From positions 1 to 64,000 of the forward strand of contig CAZUHP010000003.1 in the NCBI GenBank assembly GCA_964620595.1: DNA of 64,000 nucleotides, in the 5' to 3' direction. This DNA is from Desulfocarbo sp964620595. GTDB lineage: Bacteria; Desulfobacterota; Desulfarculia; Desulfarculales; Desulfarculaceae. Below are positions 11,939 to 20,858 of this stretch, piece by piece; position 1 is the first letter of the stretch; each line of letters opens with the position of its first letter. A program made the translations under genes and the position numbers. Under the pieces are notes generated by a model. The model had not been told where the DNA came from. It made no database searches and saw only the letters and a list, made by a program, of their open reading frames with translations.

Positions 11939-12961
11939 TCAGCGTCCCGGGACCGCGGCGATGTCCTCGAAGGGCTGGCGCCGCAGCCGGTGGGGCAGGG
12001 CCAGCTCCACCGCCCGTTCCACGTCCCCATCTTCGACCCGCTCGCGCCCGGCATAGGCGGCCAGGGCCTTGGCCGCCTTCAGGGTGATGATGTCCCCCCG
12101 GTGGCCGTCCACTCCCGCTTCCAGGCAATGGCCGGCGATCTTCAGCATGACCTGGCGGTCGGCTTCCACCCGGGGGTAGAGGTCCCGCGCCTTTTCGATG
12201 TCCCGGGTCAGCTTGGCGGAGGCCTCTTGCCAGGCCGCGCAGAAGCCGGCCGGGTCCGCCTCAAAGGCCATGCGCCGCTCCATGACCTCCACCCGGGCCT
12301 CGGCCTGGCGGATGCCCTCGATGAGCACGCACAGGCCGAAGCGGTCCAGGAGTTGGGGCCGCAGCTCGCCCTCCTCCGGGTTCATGGTGCCCACCAGGGT
12401 GAAGCGGGCCGGGTGGCTGAAGGAGACCCCCTCGCGCTCCACGGTGCATACGCCCATGGCCGCCGAGTCCAGAAGCACGTCCACCACGTGGTCGTCCAGC
12501 AGGTTCACCTCGTCCACGTAGAGGATGCCCCGGTGGGCGGCGGCCAGGATGCCGGGCTCGAAGTACTTCTCGCCCTCCTTGAGGGCCCGCTCCAGGTCCA
12601 TGGTGCCCACCACCCGGTCCTCGGTGGCCCCCACCGGCAGCTCCACCACCCGCACCTTGCGGCGCCCGATCTCCACCGCGGTGCCGGCGAGCACCTTTTC
12701 CCGGCACTCCCTCTGGGAGCAGTCGCGGCAGGTCTGGCTCCCGGTCTCGGCGGGGGCCAGTTGGAAGGGGCAGCCCCGCACCACCTCGATCTCGGGCAGT
12801 ATCTCGGCCAGGGCCCGGGCCGCGGTGGACTTGCCGGTGCCTTTCTCGCCGCGGATGAGCACCCCCGACAGGGCGGGGTGGATGACGTTGAGGATCAAGG
12901 CCAGCTTCATGGCCTCCTGGCCCACGATCGCCGCAAAGGGATACAGGGGTTGCTTGCTCAC
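11939..12961 (-). CDS. ChlI/BchI-like AAA+ chelatase subunit
   Basis: AAA+ ATPase of 340 aa matching the I subunit of magnesium/cobalt chelatases. Walker A is GEKGTGKST (38-46), Walker B is ILYVDEVNLLDD, and sensor and arginine-finger regions lie near TLVGTMNPEEGELRPQLLDR. A four-cysteine insertion (GCPF, then TCRDC and REC) after the first strand block is seen in cobalt-chelatase-like ChlI/ChlD proteins rather than in plant ChlI. The start overlaps the chlD stop by ATGA. With ChlD it would form the hexameric motor that drives CobN. A C-terminal helical domain (residues 230-340) completes the family layout. Confidence 0.88.
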   Translation of the reverse strand: MSKQPLYPFAAIVGQEAMKLALILNVIHPALSGVLIRGEKGTGKSTAARALAEILPEIEVVRGCPFQLAPAETGSQTCRDCSQRECREKVLAGTAVEIGRRKVRVVELPVGATEDRVVGTMDLERALKEGEKYFEPGILAAAHRGILYVDEVNLLDDHVVDVLLDSAAMGVCTVEREGVSFSHPARFTLVGTMNPEEGELRPQLLDRFGLCVLIEGIRQAEARVEVMERRMAFEADPAGFCAAWQEASAKLTRDIEKARDLYPRVEADRQVMLKIAGHCLEAGVDGHRGDIITLKAAKALAAYAGRERVEDGDVERAVELALPHRLRRQPFEDIAAVPGR

Positions 12962-15015
12962 TGGTCGCTCCTTGCAATGGCCACTAGGTCCTCGGCCTTC
13001 AGGTCTTCAATGGGGAAATACTCGGCCCCCAGGGCGGCGGCCAGGCGGCCGGCCAGCCCCAGACGCACCACGCCCTGGGGCTCGGTGTCCACCACCACGA
13101 AACGCACCCGCGGGTCCCCACCCAGGCGGCGCGCCATCTCCAGGGCCTGCTTGTGCGGGGCCAGCTCTCCGGACCAGCCCACGTTGGCCTTGCCGTCGGT
13201 GAGGATGATCACGATGGGCCGGGAGGTGGGTTCCTTGCGCAGGTGGCGCGTGAGCTGCCGGTGGGTCTCCACCAGGGCCGAGGCCAGGGGGGTGCGCCCG
13301 CCCACCGGCAGCTCCCGGAGCAGCTTGGCCGCCATCTCGATGGAGGAGGTGGGCGGCAGGGCCAAGGTGGCTTCCTGGCCCCGGAACACGACCAGGGCCA
13401 CCCGGTCGCGCTTCTGGTAGGCGTCCAGGAGCAGCGAGAGCACCGCCCCCTTGGTGGCGGCCATGCGGGCCCGCACCCCCATGGAGCCGCTGGCGTCCAC
13501 GGTGAACAGGAGGAAGTTGCCCACCCGCTTCTCGCGCACCTTGCAGCGGATGTCGTCCTTTTCGATGCACACGGCCAAATCGCTCCGGCCGGCCCGCCGG
13601 AGCTGATGGGGCGCTGCCGCCCGCAGGGTGGCGTCCAGGGCCAGGTCGTGGGGATCGCCCTGCAAGGCGCTCTTCACGTAACGCCCCTGCTTCTGGGTGG
13701 TGCGGGTGGGCGAGCGCCGGCCAGACCCCCGGCGCAGTACCCGGTCCCGGGCCTGCTCCAGGGGCCGCACCTTGAAGGTGGCGCCGATCTCGAACACCCG
13801 CTCCCCGGTGTCTTTCTGGTCCTCATCGCCGCCTTCTGCCTCGGGGTCGGGCGACGGGGGCAGGGGAAGGGTGAATTCCTCCTCGCCCTGGTGGGGGGAG
13901 GCCTCCTGGTCCCCTGCCTGGTCGGGCGGGACTTGCTCGTTTTCGCCGGATGACGGGTCCGTTTGCTCCTGCTCCGGGGAGTCCGGGGGAGGCGGAGGAG
14001 GCGGGGGGGGCGGGGGGGGCAGGGGATCCCGGCTGCGGTGGCGCAGGGCCAGGGGCGCCACCCGGCTGATGTCCTCCTCGCTGACCTGGCCTCGGCCCTG
14101 GTAGGCGGCCAGGGCCCGGGCCGCCCGCTCGATCACTATGTCGGCCCGGTGGCCGGCCACGTTGTTTTGCAGGCACAGCTCGGAGACGAAGCTGCGGAGC
14201 CAGGGAGCCAGGACCACCCGGGGCAATAGTTCCCGCGCCCGGCGGATGGCTGCGGCCACTTGCTGGTCGGCCTGGCGGCAGGTCTGGGAAAAGGCGCGGG
14301 GGTCGCGGTCGAAGTCCTCCCGCAGCGCCATGAGCCGCACCCGGAGTTCCGGGTCGCTCTCCGCCGCCACCTGCACGCACAGGCCGAAGCGGTCCAGGAG
14401 CTGGGGCCGCAGCTCGCCCTCCTCTGGGTTCATGGTGCCCACCAGCACGAAACGGGCCGGGTGGGCAAAGGAGATGCCCTCCCGCTCCAGGGTGTTGACC
14501 CCGCTGGCCGCCGCGTCCAGGATGATGTCCACCAGGTGGTCGTCCAACAGGTTTACCTCGTCGATATAGAGGTAGCCCCGGTTGGCTCGGGCCAGGAGCC
14601 CCGGCGAAAGGCGCCGCTGGCCGCTCTTCACCGCCCGGCTGAAGTCGATCCCTCCCAGCACCATGTCCTCGGTGGCGTTCAGGGGAAGGTCCACCACCCG
14701 CACCCGGCGCCGGCGGCGGGGCAGGCCGCCGTTGCCTAGCGCCCGAGCGCAGTCGTCGCACATGGCCAGGGGGTCGGCGGGGTCGCAGCCAAAGGGGCAG
14801 CCCGCCACCACCTCGATCTCGGGCAGGCAGGCGGCCAGGGCCCGCACGGTGGTGGACTTGGCCGTGCCCTTCTCGCCCCGCGCCAGCACCCCGCCCACCC
14901 CGGGGTCGATGGAGTTGAGGATCAGGGCCAGCTTCATCTCCTCCTGGCCCACCACCGCGGAAAAGGGCAGGACCCGGCCCGCCGGCTGGTATGTGGCTGC
15001 CTCGGCCCGCATCAT
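12958..15015 (-). CDS. ChlD/BchD-like chelatase subunit: AAA+ domain, proline-acidic linker, VWA domain
   Basis: Protein of 685 aa. Residues 1-330 are an AAA+ domain with an intact Walker A GEKGTAKST (47-55), which many ChlD proteins lack, and YIDEVNLLDDH. Around residues 331-420 is a linker with twelve consecutive prolines followed by an acidic stretch. From about residue 490 a von Willebrand A domain carries the MIDAS motif DASGS and TDGKAN. It would scaffold ChlI and contact CobN. The start is ATG 15015, overlapping the ABC-2 permease stop; a second ATG is at 15012. The proline tract coincides with a G-rich run at 13985-14025, similar to the intergenic repeats elsewhere in the window. Confidence 0.88.
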   Translation of the reverse strand: MMRAEAATYQPAGRVLPFSAVVGQEEMKLALILNSIDPGVGGVLARGEKGTAKSTTVRALAACLPEIEVVAGCPFGCDPADPLAMCDDCARALGNGGLPRRRRRVRVVDLPLNATEDMVLGGIDFSRAVKSGQRRLSPGLLARANRGYLYIDEVNLLDDHLVDIILDAAASGVNTLEREGISFAHPARFVLVGTMNPEEGELRPQLLDRFGLCVQVAAESDPELRVRLMALREDFDRDPRAFSQTCRQADQQVAAAIRRARELLPRVVLAPWLRSFVSELCLQNNVAGHRADIVIERAARALAAYQGRGQVSEEDISRVAPLALRHRSRDPLPPPPPPPPPPPPDSPEQEQTDPSSGENEQVPPDQAGDQEASPHQGEEEFTLPLPPSPDPEAEGGDEDQKDTGERVFEIGATFKVRPLEQARDRVLRRGSGRRSPTRTTQKQGRYVKSALQGDPHDLALDATLRAAAPHQLRRAGRSDLAVCIEKDDIRCKVREKRVGNFLLFTVDASGSMGVRARMAATKGAVLSLLLDAYQKRDRVALVVFRGQEATLALPPTSSIEMAAKLLRELPVGGRTPLASALVETHRQLTRHLRKEPTSRPIVIILTDGKANVGWSGELAPHKQALEMARRLGGDPRVRFVVVDTEPQGVVRLGLAGRLAAALGAEYFPIEDLKAEDLVAIARSDQ

Positions 15016-15746
15016 ATGCTCGCCTTCCGCACCGCCCACACCGCCGCCCCGAACAGGCACACGCTCCAGCCCAGCATGATCAGCAGCGATTCCCAGGGAA
15101 AGGGCGTGCCCAGGGCCGCGGCCCGCAGGCACAGGCTGGCGTGGGTGAGAGGCAGGAACTTGACCAGAAAGGCGGCCCAGGCCGGCAGCCGGTCCACGGG
15201 AAAGAAGGTGCCGGCCAGAAAGCTCATGGGCAGGATGATGAAGCTGTTCAGGCTGGCCTGGTCGGCATGGGACTTGACCATCATGGCCGCGAACACCGCG
15301 GCCGAGCCGAACAGGAAGGTGTTCAGCAGGAGGGACAGGACGAGGAGAAGGTTGAAACTGACCTGGGCGCCGGCCAGCAGCGACAGGGCGGCGATGATCG
15401 CCCCGGCCATGAGCCCCCTGGTCATGGCCGCCATGACCTCGCCCAGGGTTATGGACCAGTAGGAGATGGGTGCGGTCTGGTATTCCTCGAAGGTCATCCA
15501 GTAGAAGCGGGCCACGTTGATGTCGGTGGCGATGTTGAAGCTCTGGCTCATGGAGGAGAGCGCCAACAGGCCCGGTATCATGAAGCTCAGGTAGTCCACT
15601 CCCTGCACGGTGAGGCCCCTGCCCATGCCCCAGCCAAAGGCCACCAGGAACAGGACCGGGCTGATGGAGTAGCTGGCCAGCAGGCGCTTGAGCCGGCGCC
15701 TGAGGATGACCATCTCCCGCCAGTAGACCGCTATCAGGCCGCGCAT
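15012..15746 (-). CDS. ABC-2 type transporter permease
   Basis: Membrane protein of 244 aa with six hydrophobic segments, typical of the ABC-2 family of drug, polysaccharide and metal-complex exporters. A cytoplasmic N-terminus MRGLIAVYWREMVILRRRLK precedes the first helix. Near the end come FIILPMSFLAGTFFPVDRLP and FLVKFLPLTHASLCLRAAALG, the conserved C-terminal ABC-2 signature region. Twelve bases separate it from the ATPase gene. Its place between a nitrilase-like gene and chelatase genes, all behind one cobalamin riboswitch, suggests export of a substrate connected with cobalt or corrinoids; the substrate cannot be read from the sequence. Confidence 0.88.
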   Translation of the reverse strand: MRGLIAVYWREMVILRRRLKRLLASYSISPVLFLVAFGWGMGRGLTVQGVDYLSFMIPGLLALSSMSQSFNIATDINVARFYWMTFEEYQTAPISYWSITLGEVMAAMTRGLMAGAIIAALSLLAGAQVSFNLLLVLSLLLNTFLFGSAAVFAAMMVKSHADQASLNSFIILPMSFLAGTFFPVDRLPAWAAFLVKFLPLTHASLCLRAAALGTPFPWESLLIMLGWSVCLFGAAVWAVRKASI

Positions 15747-15758
15747 GGCGTTTCCTTC

Positions 15759-16649
15759 CTAATGCCCCTGGCCGTGCCCGCCGGCCTCGGCCGGGGCTGC
15801 GGGCTGGTTGCCCACCTTGCGCCCGGTGAGACTGATGAACACGTCCTCCAGGTTGCTGCCCCGGATTATCACGTCGCCGCCCGCCCCGGCGGCAAAGGCC
15901 GCGGCCTCCGCCCGGGTGGCGAAGAAGCGGGGCGCGCCGCCGCCGGCGCCTTCCACCACCACCTTGCCGGTGCGGGCCATCAGGGCGGCGGGGGTGTCCA
16001 GGGCGATGAGCTTCCCCTCGTGGATGATGCCCACCCGGTGGCAGAGGTTCTGGGCCTCCTCGATGTAGTGGGTGGTGAGGAACACGGTCACCCCGGCCTG
16101 GTTGCTCTGGCGGATGAGTTCCCAGGTGCGCCGCCGGGTGTGGGCGTCCAGGCCCACGGTGGGCTCGTCCAGGAAGAGCACCCGGGGCTGGTGCAGGAGC
16201 GCCCGGGCGATCATGAGCCGGCGCTTGAGACCGCCGGACAGGTTCTTGGCCAGGTGGTCGCGCCGCCGGGTCAGGCCGGAGAACTCCAGCAGGGTGGCTA
16301 TGCGCTCCTCGCGGCGGGCACGGGGCATCTTGTGCAGCATGCCGTGCAGCTTGAGGTTCTCGTAGACCGTGAGGTCCGGGTCCACGTTGAGGTGCTGGGG
16401 CACCAGGCCCATGCCCTTCTTGGCCCCCACCGGGTCGGCCACCACCTCGCAGCCCGAGACCAGGGCCCGGCCCGAGCTGGGCTTGGTGAGGGTGGTGAGG
16501 ATGCGGCAGGTGGTGGTCTTGCCCGCGCCGTTGGGGCCCAGAAAGCCGAACACCTCGCCGGCGTACACCTCCAGGTTCAGGCCGTCCACGGCCACGGTGT
16601 CGCCGTAGGTCTTGCGCAGGTCCTGGATCTGGATGATCGCTTCAGGCAT
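15759..16649 (-). CDS. ABC-2 transporter ATPase with short His-rich tail
   Basis: ATPase of 296 aa pairing with the following permease gene. Walker A GPNGAGKTT is near residues 39-47, the signature is LSGGLKRR, Walker B VLFLDEPTVGLD, and the H-loop TTHYIEEA. This DrrA/NatA-like layout has a C-terminal accessory domain (about 220-280) seen in exporter ATPases. The tail APAEAGGHGQGH is glycine- and histidine-rich; such tails can bind metals, which would fit a cobalt-linked cluster, but it is too short to prove this. The ATG at 16649 overlaps the end of the nitrilase-like gene by 8 bp. Confidence 0.9.
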   Translation of the reverse strand: MPEAIIQIQDLRKTYGDTVAVDGLNLEVYAGEVFGFLGPNGAGKTTTCRILTTLTKPSSGRALVSGCEVVADPVGAKKGMGLVPQHLNVDPDLTVYENLKLHGMLHKMPRARREERIATLLEFSGLTRRRDHLAKNLSGGLKRRLMIARALLHQPRVLFLDEPTVGLDAHTRRRTWELIRQSNQAGVTVFLTTHYIEEAQNLCHRVGIIHEGKLIALDTPAALMARTGKVVVEGAGGGAPRFFATRAEAAAFAAGAGGDVIIRGSNLEDVFISLTGRKVGNQPAAPAEAGGHGQGH

Positions 16650-18150
16650 GGGGAGCCTCTTTGCTCAAGAGCAGTTGGTAGTCCAGCCGGTCGGGGAAGG
16701 ATTTGCTCCTGGTGCCGGTGGTGTCCAGGACCTGCGAGCAGAGCCCCGCGCCCCGCACCTCCTTTTCCACGAAGCGGGCGTGGCCCTCGGGCGGCAGGCA
16801 GACAAAGGCCGCGTCGCCCAGGGCGGCGGCCACGGCGATCTTGTCGTAGGCCCGCACCTTGAGCAGGGTTTGTTCCGCTTCAGACATCGCGCCTCCCATG
16901 GCCGCGACTAGATCGCAGCCGCGCTTGGCCAGGGCCATGGCCAGCTCCGGGTGCAGCAGGTCTTCCGCCGCGGCCAGGCCGATGCGGGCTGGGCCATAGT
17001 CGATGGTCAGGGGCTCCTGGGCCCGGCGCCGGGGGCGGTTGAGGGGAAAGACCCGTTGCCCCCCTGGCCAGGCAAAGGCCAGGGCTTCATCCAGGCGCAC
17101 GCACACGGCCGCGTCCCTCTCCCGGGCCAGGCCGGCCAGCCACTCGGGGCCAAAGCCATCTCCCTGCAAGGCGGGCAGGATCAGCAGGCGGGGTTGGCCC
17201 ACCACCGTGAGCGGCAGGCCACGCTCCACTGCCCGGGGCGAGCCCCGGTCCTTGCCCCGCAGGGCCAGGCAGCCCACTTCCATCTTTCCGGGCTGGGGAA
17301 GGTCGTACAGGCTGGTCAAGTCCATGCTCAGGCGCACGTCCGCGGCCAGGTAGTGGTACCAACCCGGGCTCCTGGCCGAGAGACGGGCCCGCCTTTGCCC
17401 CTGGGGGAGACGGCCCCCTTCCAGGGGCAGCTCGGCGAAGAACACCTTTGACTCCTGGCTCTGGCCGGCCAGCAGTATGTTCCCCTCGGCGTCGAACAGG
17501 CAGGAAGAGGACCGGGAGCAGTCCATGCGGCGGTCCTGGCCGGCCCGGTTGCACACCGCCAGGGCCAGGCCGTTTTCCAGGGCGCGTGCCCCCCACAGCT
17601 CCCTGGGCTCCAGCCCGCCCGCAGGCCAGTTGGCGGGCACCAGCACCAGGTCCGCGCCCTTGAGGGCCAGTTGGCGGACGAATATGCCGAAGTAGGTTTC
17701 CGAGCAGATCAAAAGGCCCACCCGCCCCCAGGGGGTGTCGCATACGTCCTCTTGTCGGGGCTCTCCCGGACAGGCCCACTTGGTTTCAGCGGTGACCTTG
17801 CGGCGGCGGCACTGGATGCGGCCGTCCGGGCCCAGGAGAAAGGCGCTGTTGTAGACAAGCTCGGTGGCGGGGTCCAGCTCGGCCAGGGCCGCGCAGATGT
17901 ACACGTCCTGTTCCCGGGCCAGGCGGGAGAGGGCCTTGAGGGTGGGGCCGTCCGCGGTTTCGGCCATGGCGGCCATCTCGGAGCGGGAGTCAAAGCCGTA
18001 GCCGCTCAGGCCCGCCTCGGTGTTGACGATGATCCTGGCCCCGCCGGCGGCCGCCCGGCGGTTCAGCTCCAGCAAGCGCCGGCGGTTTGTTTCCGGCTGC
18101 TGGAACTCCACGGCCAGGTGGACCAGGGCTATCTTCAAGGTTTCGGCCAT
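16642..18150 (-). CDS. Two-domain carbon-nitrogen hydrolase (nitrilase superfamily), second domain degenerate
   Basis: Protein of 502 aa made of two tandem nitrilase-like domains. Domain 1 (about 1-265) has the Glu-Lys-Cys triad contexts: NTEAGLSGYGF (Glu), RRRKVTAETKW (Lys) and GLLICSETYFG (Cys). Domain 2 (about 300-490) keeps the fold pattern but has GLAAAEDLLHPE where the cysteine should be, so it looks catalytically dead. The superfamily hydrolyses amides and nitriles or makes amides with ammonia; here an action on corrin side-chain amides is an inference from the cluster. It is the first gene behind riboswitch 2. ATG 18150 is preferred; a TTG at 18165 in the same frame lies against the terminator hairpin. 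No clear SD is seen. Confidence 0.82.
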   Translation of the reverse strand: MAETLKIALVHLAVEFQQPETNRRRLLELNRRAAAGGARIIVNTEAGLSGYGFDSRSEMAAMAETADGPTLKALSRLAREQDVYICAALAELDPATELVYNSAFLLGPDGRIQCRRRKVTAETKWACPGEPRQEDVCDTPWGRVGLLICSETYFGIFVRQLALKGADLVLVPANWPAGGLEPRELWGARALENGLALAVCNRAGQDRRMDCSRSSSCLFDAEGNILLAGQSQESKVFFAELPLEGGRLPQGQRRARLSARSPGWYHYLAADVRLSMDLTSLYDLPQPGKMEVGCLALRGKDRGSPRAVERGLPLTVVGQPRLLILPALQGDGFGPEWLAGLARERDAAVCVRLDEALAFAWPGGQRVFPLNRPRRRAQEPLTIDYGPARIGLAAAEDLLHPELAMALAKRGCDLVAAMGGAMSEAEQTLLKVRAYDKIAVAAALGDAAFVCLPPEGHARFVEKEVRGAGLCSQVLDTTGTRSKSFPDRLDYQLLLSKEAPHA

Positions 18151-18160
18151 GTGCGCTGCA

Positions 18161-18200
18161 GACAAAATAATCCCCGAACTCTTTTGTGAGTTCGGGGATT
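18161..18200 (-). terminator. Riboswitch-linked intrinsic terminator, unit 2
   Basis: Minus-strand stem AATCCCCGAACTC/GAGTTCGGGGATT (18200-18188 with 18181-18169), 13 bp with a 6-nt loop, followed by ATTTTGT. It sits between aptamer 2 and the nitrilase-like gene and closely resembles the unit 1 terminator (shared CCCCGA core). Confidence 0.85.
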
Positions 18201-18264
18201 CCCCTTTTATCCTTCGCGAACTCGCTGCCGGACGCCTTCTTCCCGGGCGCGGGCGGCATGGCTC

Positions 18265-18445
18265 GTCAGGCAGGTCTTCTGGCTCCCGGATCGTTCCGTT
18301 GGCCGCGCCTTCCCAGGCGCGTCACGCGCCCAGTGGCGTTGGGCTGCTCAGCCCATGCGGCCTTGGTCCCCGGTTACAGCGGCGGGTCCGCTCCCGATTC
18401 CCACGGGATTCCCTATTAAGCCTCCAAGGGCACCTGGCAAGGATG
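18265..18445 (-). promoter_or_regulatory. Cobalamin (B12) riboswitch, unit 2
   Basis: Minus-strand aptamer with GAGGCTTAATAGGGAA, CCGCCGCTGTAACCGGGGAC, CGCCACTG, TGGGAAGGCGCGGCC and GGGAGCCAGAAGACCTGCC in the canonical order. It controls the nitrilase/ABC-2/ChlD/ChlI/radical SAM/CobN operon. It is transcribed away from riboswitch 3, with about 120 bp between the two aptamers. Confidence 0.97.
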
Positions 18446-18473
18446 CTGTAACAATATAAGCCGCGGATGTCAA
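18445..18473 (-). promoter_or_regulatory. Promoter of riboswitch unit 2
   Basis: Minus-strand TTGACA (18473-18468), 17-bp spacer, TACAGC (18450-18445). The -35 is perfect and the -10 weak. The position directly before the aptamer supports it. Confidence 0.6.
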
Positions 18474-18534
18474 CCATGAGGAGCCGCCGCCCCCTGACCC
18501 GCAGGTAGCGGATTCCCTCCCCTGCGAACAGTTG

Positions 18535-18563
18535 TTGACACCTTCTTTGGTTTTTGCTACTGG
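18535..18563 (+). promoter_or_regulatory. Promoter of riboswitch unit 3
   Basis: TTGACA (18535-18540), 17-bp spacer, TACTGG (18558-18563). The expected start, about 18570, coincides with the first base of the P1 stem of riboswitch 3. Confidence 0.7.
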
Positions 18564-18568
18564 CATGC

Positions 18569-18740
18569 GGTAGCAGGCGCCGTGATGGCTTAATGGGGAA
18601 GACGGTGAGATTCCGTCGCGGTCCCGCCGCTGTAACCGGGGACGAAAGCCGCAAGAGAGCCACTGCCGTCGGTCGCAAAAGGACGGTGGGAAGGCGCGGC
18701 CGGTAGGTTGATCCGGGAGCCAGAAGACCTGCCTGCTACC
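18569..18740 (+). promoter_or_regulatory. Cobalamin (B12) riboswitch, unit 3
   Basis: Canonical plus-strand aptamer: P1 GGTAGCAGGC (18569-18578) with GCCTGCTACC (18731-18740); inside are GGCTTAATGGGGAA, GCCGCTGTAACCGGGGACG, GCCACTG, GGGAAGGCGCGGCC and GGGAGCCAGAAGACCTGCC. It precedes the cbi biosynthetic operon. Confidence 0.98.
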
Positions 18741-18799
18741 AGTAGCGAAGACAGCGCGGACTGTCACAGGGTGTTTTAGGGGTGAAGAAAACCGGGTGC

Positions 18800-18835
18800 A
18801 ATCCCTAAGCCCGCATGGGCTTGGGGATTTTTGTT
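18800..18835 (+). terminator. Riboswitch-linked intrinsic terminator, unit 3
   Basis: A 13-bp stem AATCCCTAAGCCC (18800-18812) with GGGCTTGGGGATT (18817-18829), loop GCAT, followed by TTTGTTT. It lies between the aptamer and cbiA, so the operon should be shut off by transcription termination when B12 is abundant. A GTG at 18796 in the cbiA frame lies at this hairpin and is therefore an unlikely start. Confidence 0.88.
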
Positions 18836-18849
18836 TGGAGACAACGACC

Positions 18850-20226
18850 TTGCGAGGCCTGGTGATAGCCGGCAGCAACAGCGGGGCGGGCAAGACCACG
18901 GTCAGCCTGGCCCTCATGCGGGCCTTGGCCCGGCGGGGGGTGGCGGTGCAGCCTTTCAAGGTGGGTCCCGACTTCATCGACCCCGGCCACCACGCCCTGG
19001 CCGCGGGCCGGCCCTCTCACAACCTGGACGGCTGGATGCTATCGCCCCAGTACAACCAGGACCTGTTCCGCCGCCATGCCGGCTCGGCCCAGGTGGCGGT
19101 GGTGGAAGGGGTCATGGGCCTCTACGACGGCTTGGGGCCCCGCAGCGAGGTGGGCTCCACCGCCCAGATGGCCAAGCTCCTGGACCTGCCGGTGCTCTTG
19201 GTGGTCAATGCCCAGGCCATGGCTCGCAGCCTGGCCGCCCTGGTCCAGGGGTTCGTCGGCTTCGACCCGGGGCTGAGTTGGGCCGGGGTGGTGGCCAACA
19301 AGGTGGGCAGCCCGGCCCACGCCGCCCTGCTGGCCGAGGCCATGGAGCTGGTGCCGCAGGCGCCCTTCCTGGGCGGGCTGCCCCGGCGGCCGGAGCTGGC
19401 CCTTGCCGAGCGTCACCTGGGCTTGGTTATGGCCGGGGAGGGCGGCTTGGACCCGGACCGGCTGGATCGCCTGGCCGCCTGGCTGGAGCAGGGCCTGGAC
19501 TTGGACGGGCTGCTGGAGCGGCTGCCAGAGGTGGAATTGCCGCCGCCAGGGGAGACACCGGCCGAGGCCGCGCCCTTGGTCCGCCTGGGCGTGGCCCGGG
19601 ACCAGGCCTTTTGCTTTTGCTACCAGGAGAACCTGCGCCACCTGCGGGCAGCGGGCGCCGAGCTGGTGTTCTTCTCTCCCCTCAACGATTCCCGCCTGCC
19701 CCCGGGCCTGGACGGGCTGTACCTCAGCGGCGGCTACCCGGAGCTTTTTGCCGGGGAGTTGGCCGGCAACCAGGGCTTGCGGTCGGAGATAGCCACCCTG
19801 GCCCGGGCCGGCCTGCCGATATACGCCGAGTGCGGGGGCATGATGTATCTGGGCCGGGAACTGGAGGACGGCGAGGGCCGGCGCTGGCCCATGGCCGGGG
19901 TGCTGCCCCTGCGCACCCGCATGCTGCCCCGACTGAAGTCACTGGGCTACCGCGAGGTGACCCTGGCCCGGGACACCCCCCTGGGACCGGCGGGCACGGT
20001 CATGCGGGGACACGAGTTCCACTACTCCGAGGTGGGGAGCTGCGCGCCGGACGATGACCTGGACGCCGGGGTCTACCAGGTGAGCGGACGCCGGGGAACC
20101 GCGCCGGACACCCGGGGATACTTGAAGGGTGCGGTGCTGGCCAGCTACGTGCACCTGCACTTTGGCAGCAACCCCCGCCTGGCCCAGAATTTCGTTTCCT
20201 TTTGCCGAAAGGGCAACCTCTCATGA
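18850..20226 (+). CDS. cbiA: Cobyrinate a,c-diamide synthase
   Basis: CbiA amidates the a and c side chains of cob(II)yrinate using glutamine and ATP. The protein is 458 aa from TTG 18850, which has GGAG nine bases upstream and lies just after the terminator. The N-terminal P-loop domain begins GLVIAGSNSGAGKTTV, followed by KVGPDFIDPGHH and VVEGVMGLYDG. The C-terminal glutaminase domain holds the nucleophile in YAECGGMMYLGR (about residue 328) and the end motif SYVHLHFGSNP with the catalytic histidine. It is the first gene of the cbi operon and overlaps cbiC by ATGA. The signature separates it from CobQ/CbiP by length. Confidence 0.95.
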   Translation: MRGLVIAGSNSGAGKTTVSLALMRALARRGVAVQPFKVGPDFIDPGHHALAAGRPSHNLDGWMLSPQYNQDLFRRHAGSAQVAVVEGVMGLYDGLGPRSEVGSTAQMAKLLDLPVLLVVNAQAMARSLAALVQGFVGFDPGLSWAGVVANKVGSPAHAALLAEAMELVPQAPFLGGLPRRPELALAERHLGLVMAGEGGLDPDRLDRLAAWLEQGLDLDGLLERLPEVELPPPGETPAEAAPLVRLGVARDQAFCFCYQENLRHLRAAGAELVFFSPLNDSRLPPGLDGLYLSGGYPELFAGELAGNQGLRSEIATLARAGLPIYAECGGMMYLGRELEDGEGRRWPMAGVLPLRTRMLPRLKSLGYREVTLARDTPLGPAGTVMRGHEFHYSEVGSCAPDDDLDAGVYQVSGRRGTAPDTRGYLKGAVLASYVHLHFGSNPRLAQNFVSFCRKGNLS

Positions 20227-20858
20227 GCCAGTGGAACCTGCCGCCCGAGGAGATAGAGCGCCGCAGCATGGCCATCATAGCCCAGGAGGCCGGGGAGCAC
20301 GGCCGGCCGCCCGGGGAGTGGGCGGTTATCCGCCGCATGATCCACACCAGCGCGGACTTCGAATACCTCCGCACCGTGCGCCTGCATCCCCAGGCCGTGG
20401 CCAGCGGCGTGCGGGCCCTCAAGGCGGGCGGCGTGATATTCACCGACACCCGCATGGCCCAGGCCGGCATCTCCCGCTGGCGGCTGGAGCCGCTGGGCGC
20501 GCGGGTGCAATGCCTGATGGACCTGCCCCAGGCCGGCGAGCGGGCCCGGCAAGGTGGGACCACCCGGGCGGTGGCCGCAGTGGACCTGGCCGTGGAGACG
20601 ATCAAGCCCAGCATCTTCGTGATCGGCAACGCCCCCACCGCCCTGTTCCGGCTCATCGAGCACATCCAGGCCGGCCGGGCAGCGCCGGAGCTGGTGGTGG
20701 GCCTGCCGGTGGGTTTCGTGAACGCGGCCGAGTCCAAGGAGGCGCTGCTCGCCATCGACCGGCCCTACATAACCGCCCTGGGGCGCAAGGGCGGCTCGGC
20801 AGTGGCGGCCAGCGTGATAAACGCCCTGGCCCAGCTTTGCGAGGAGGAGACAGCATGA
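20223..20858 (+). CDS. cbiC: Cobalt-precorrin-8 methylmutase
   Basis: CbiC moves the methyl group from C11 to C12 to give cobyrinate. The protein is 211 aa, the family norm. The catalytic histidine is in RRMIHTSADF (His41), and other family blocks are IFTDTRMAQAGIS, FVIGNAPTALFRLIE and GLPVGFVNAAESK. ATG 20223 overlaps the cbiA stop (ATGA), and its own stop overlaps cbiL in the same way. The operon order A-C-L-D-ET-F-G-H-K follows the anaerobic, cobalt-first route. Confidence 0.96.
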   Translation: MSQWNLPPEEIERRSMAIIAQEAGEHGRPPGEWAVIRRMIHTSADFEYLRTVRLHPQAVASGVRALKAGGVIFTDTRMAQAGISRWRLEPLGARVQCLMDLPQAGERARQGGTTRAVAAVDLAVETIKPSIFVIGNAPTALFRLIEHIQAGRAAPELVVGLPVGFVNAAESKEALLAIDRPYITALGRKGGSAVAASVINALAQLCEEETA

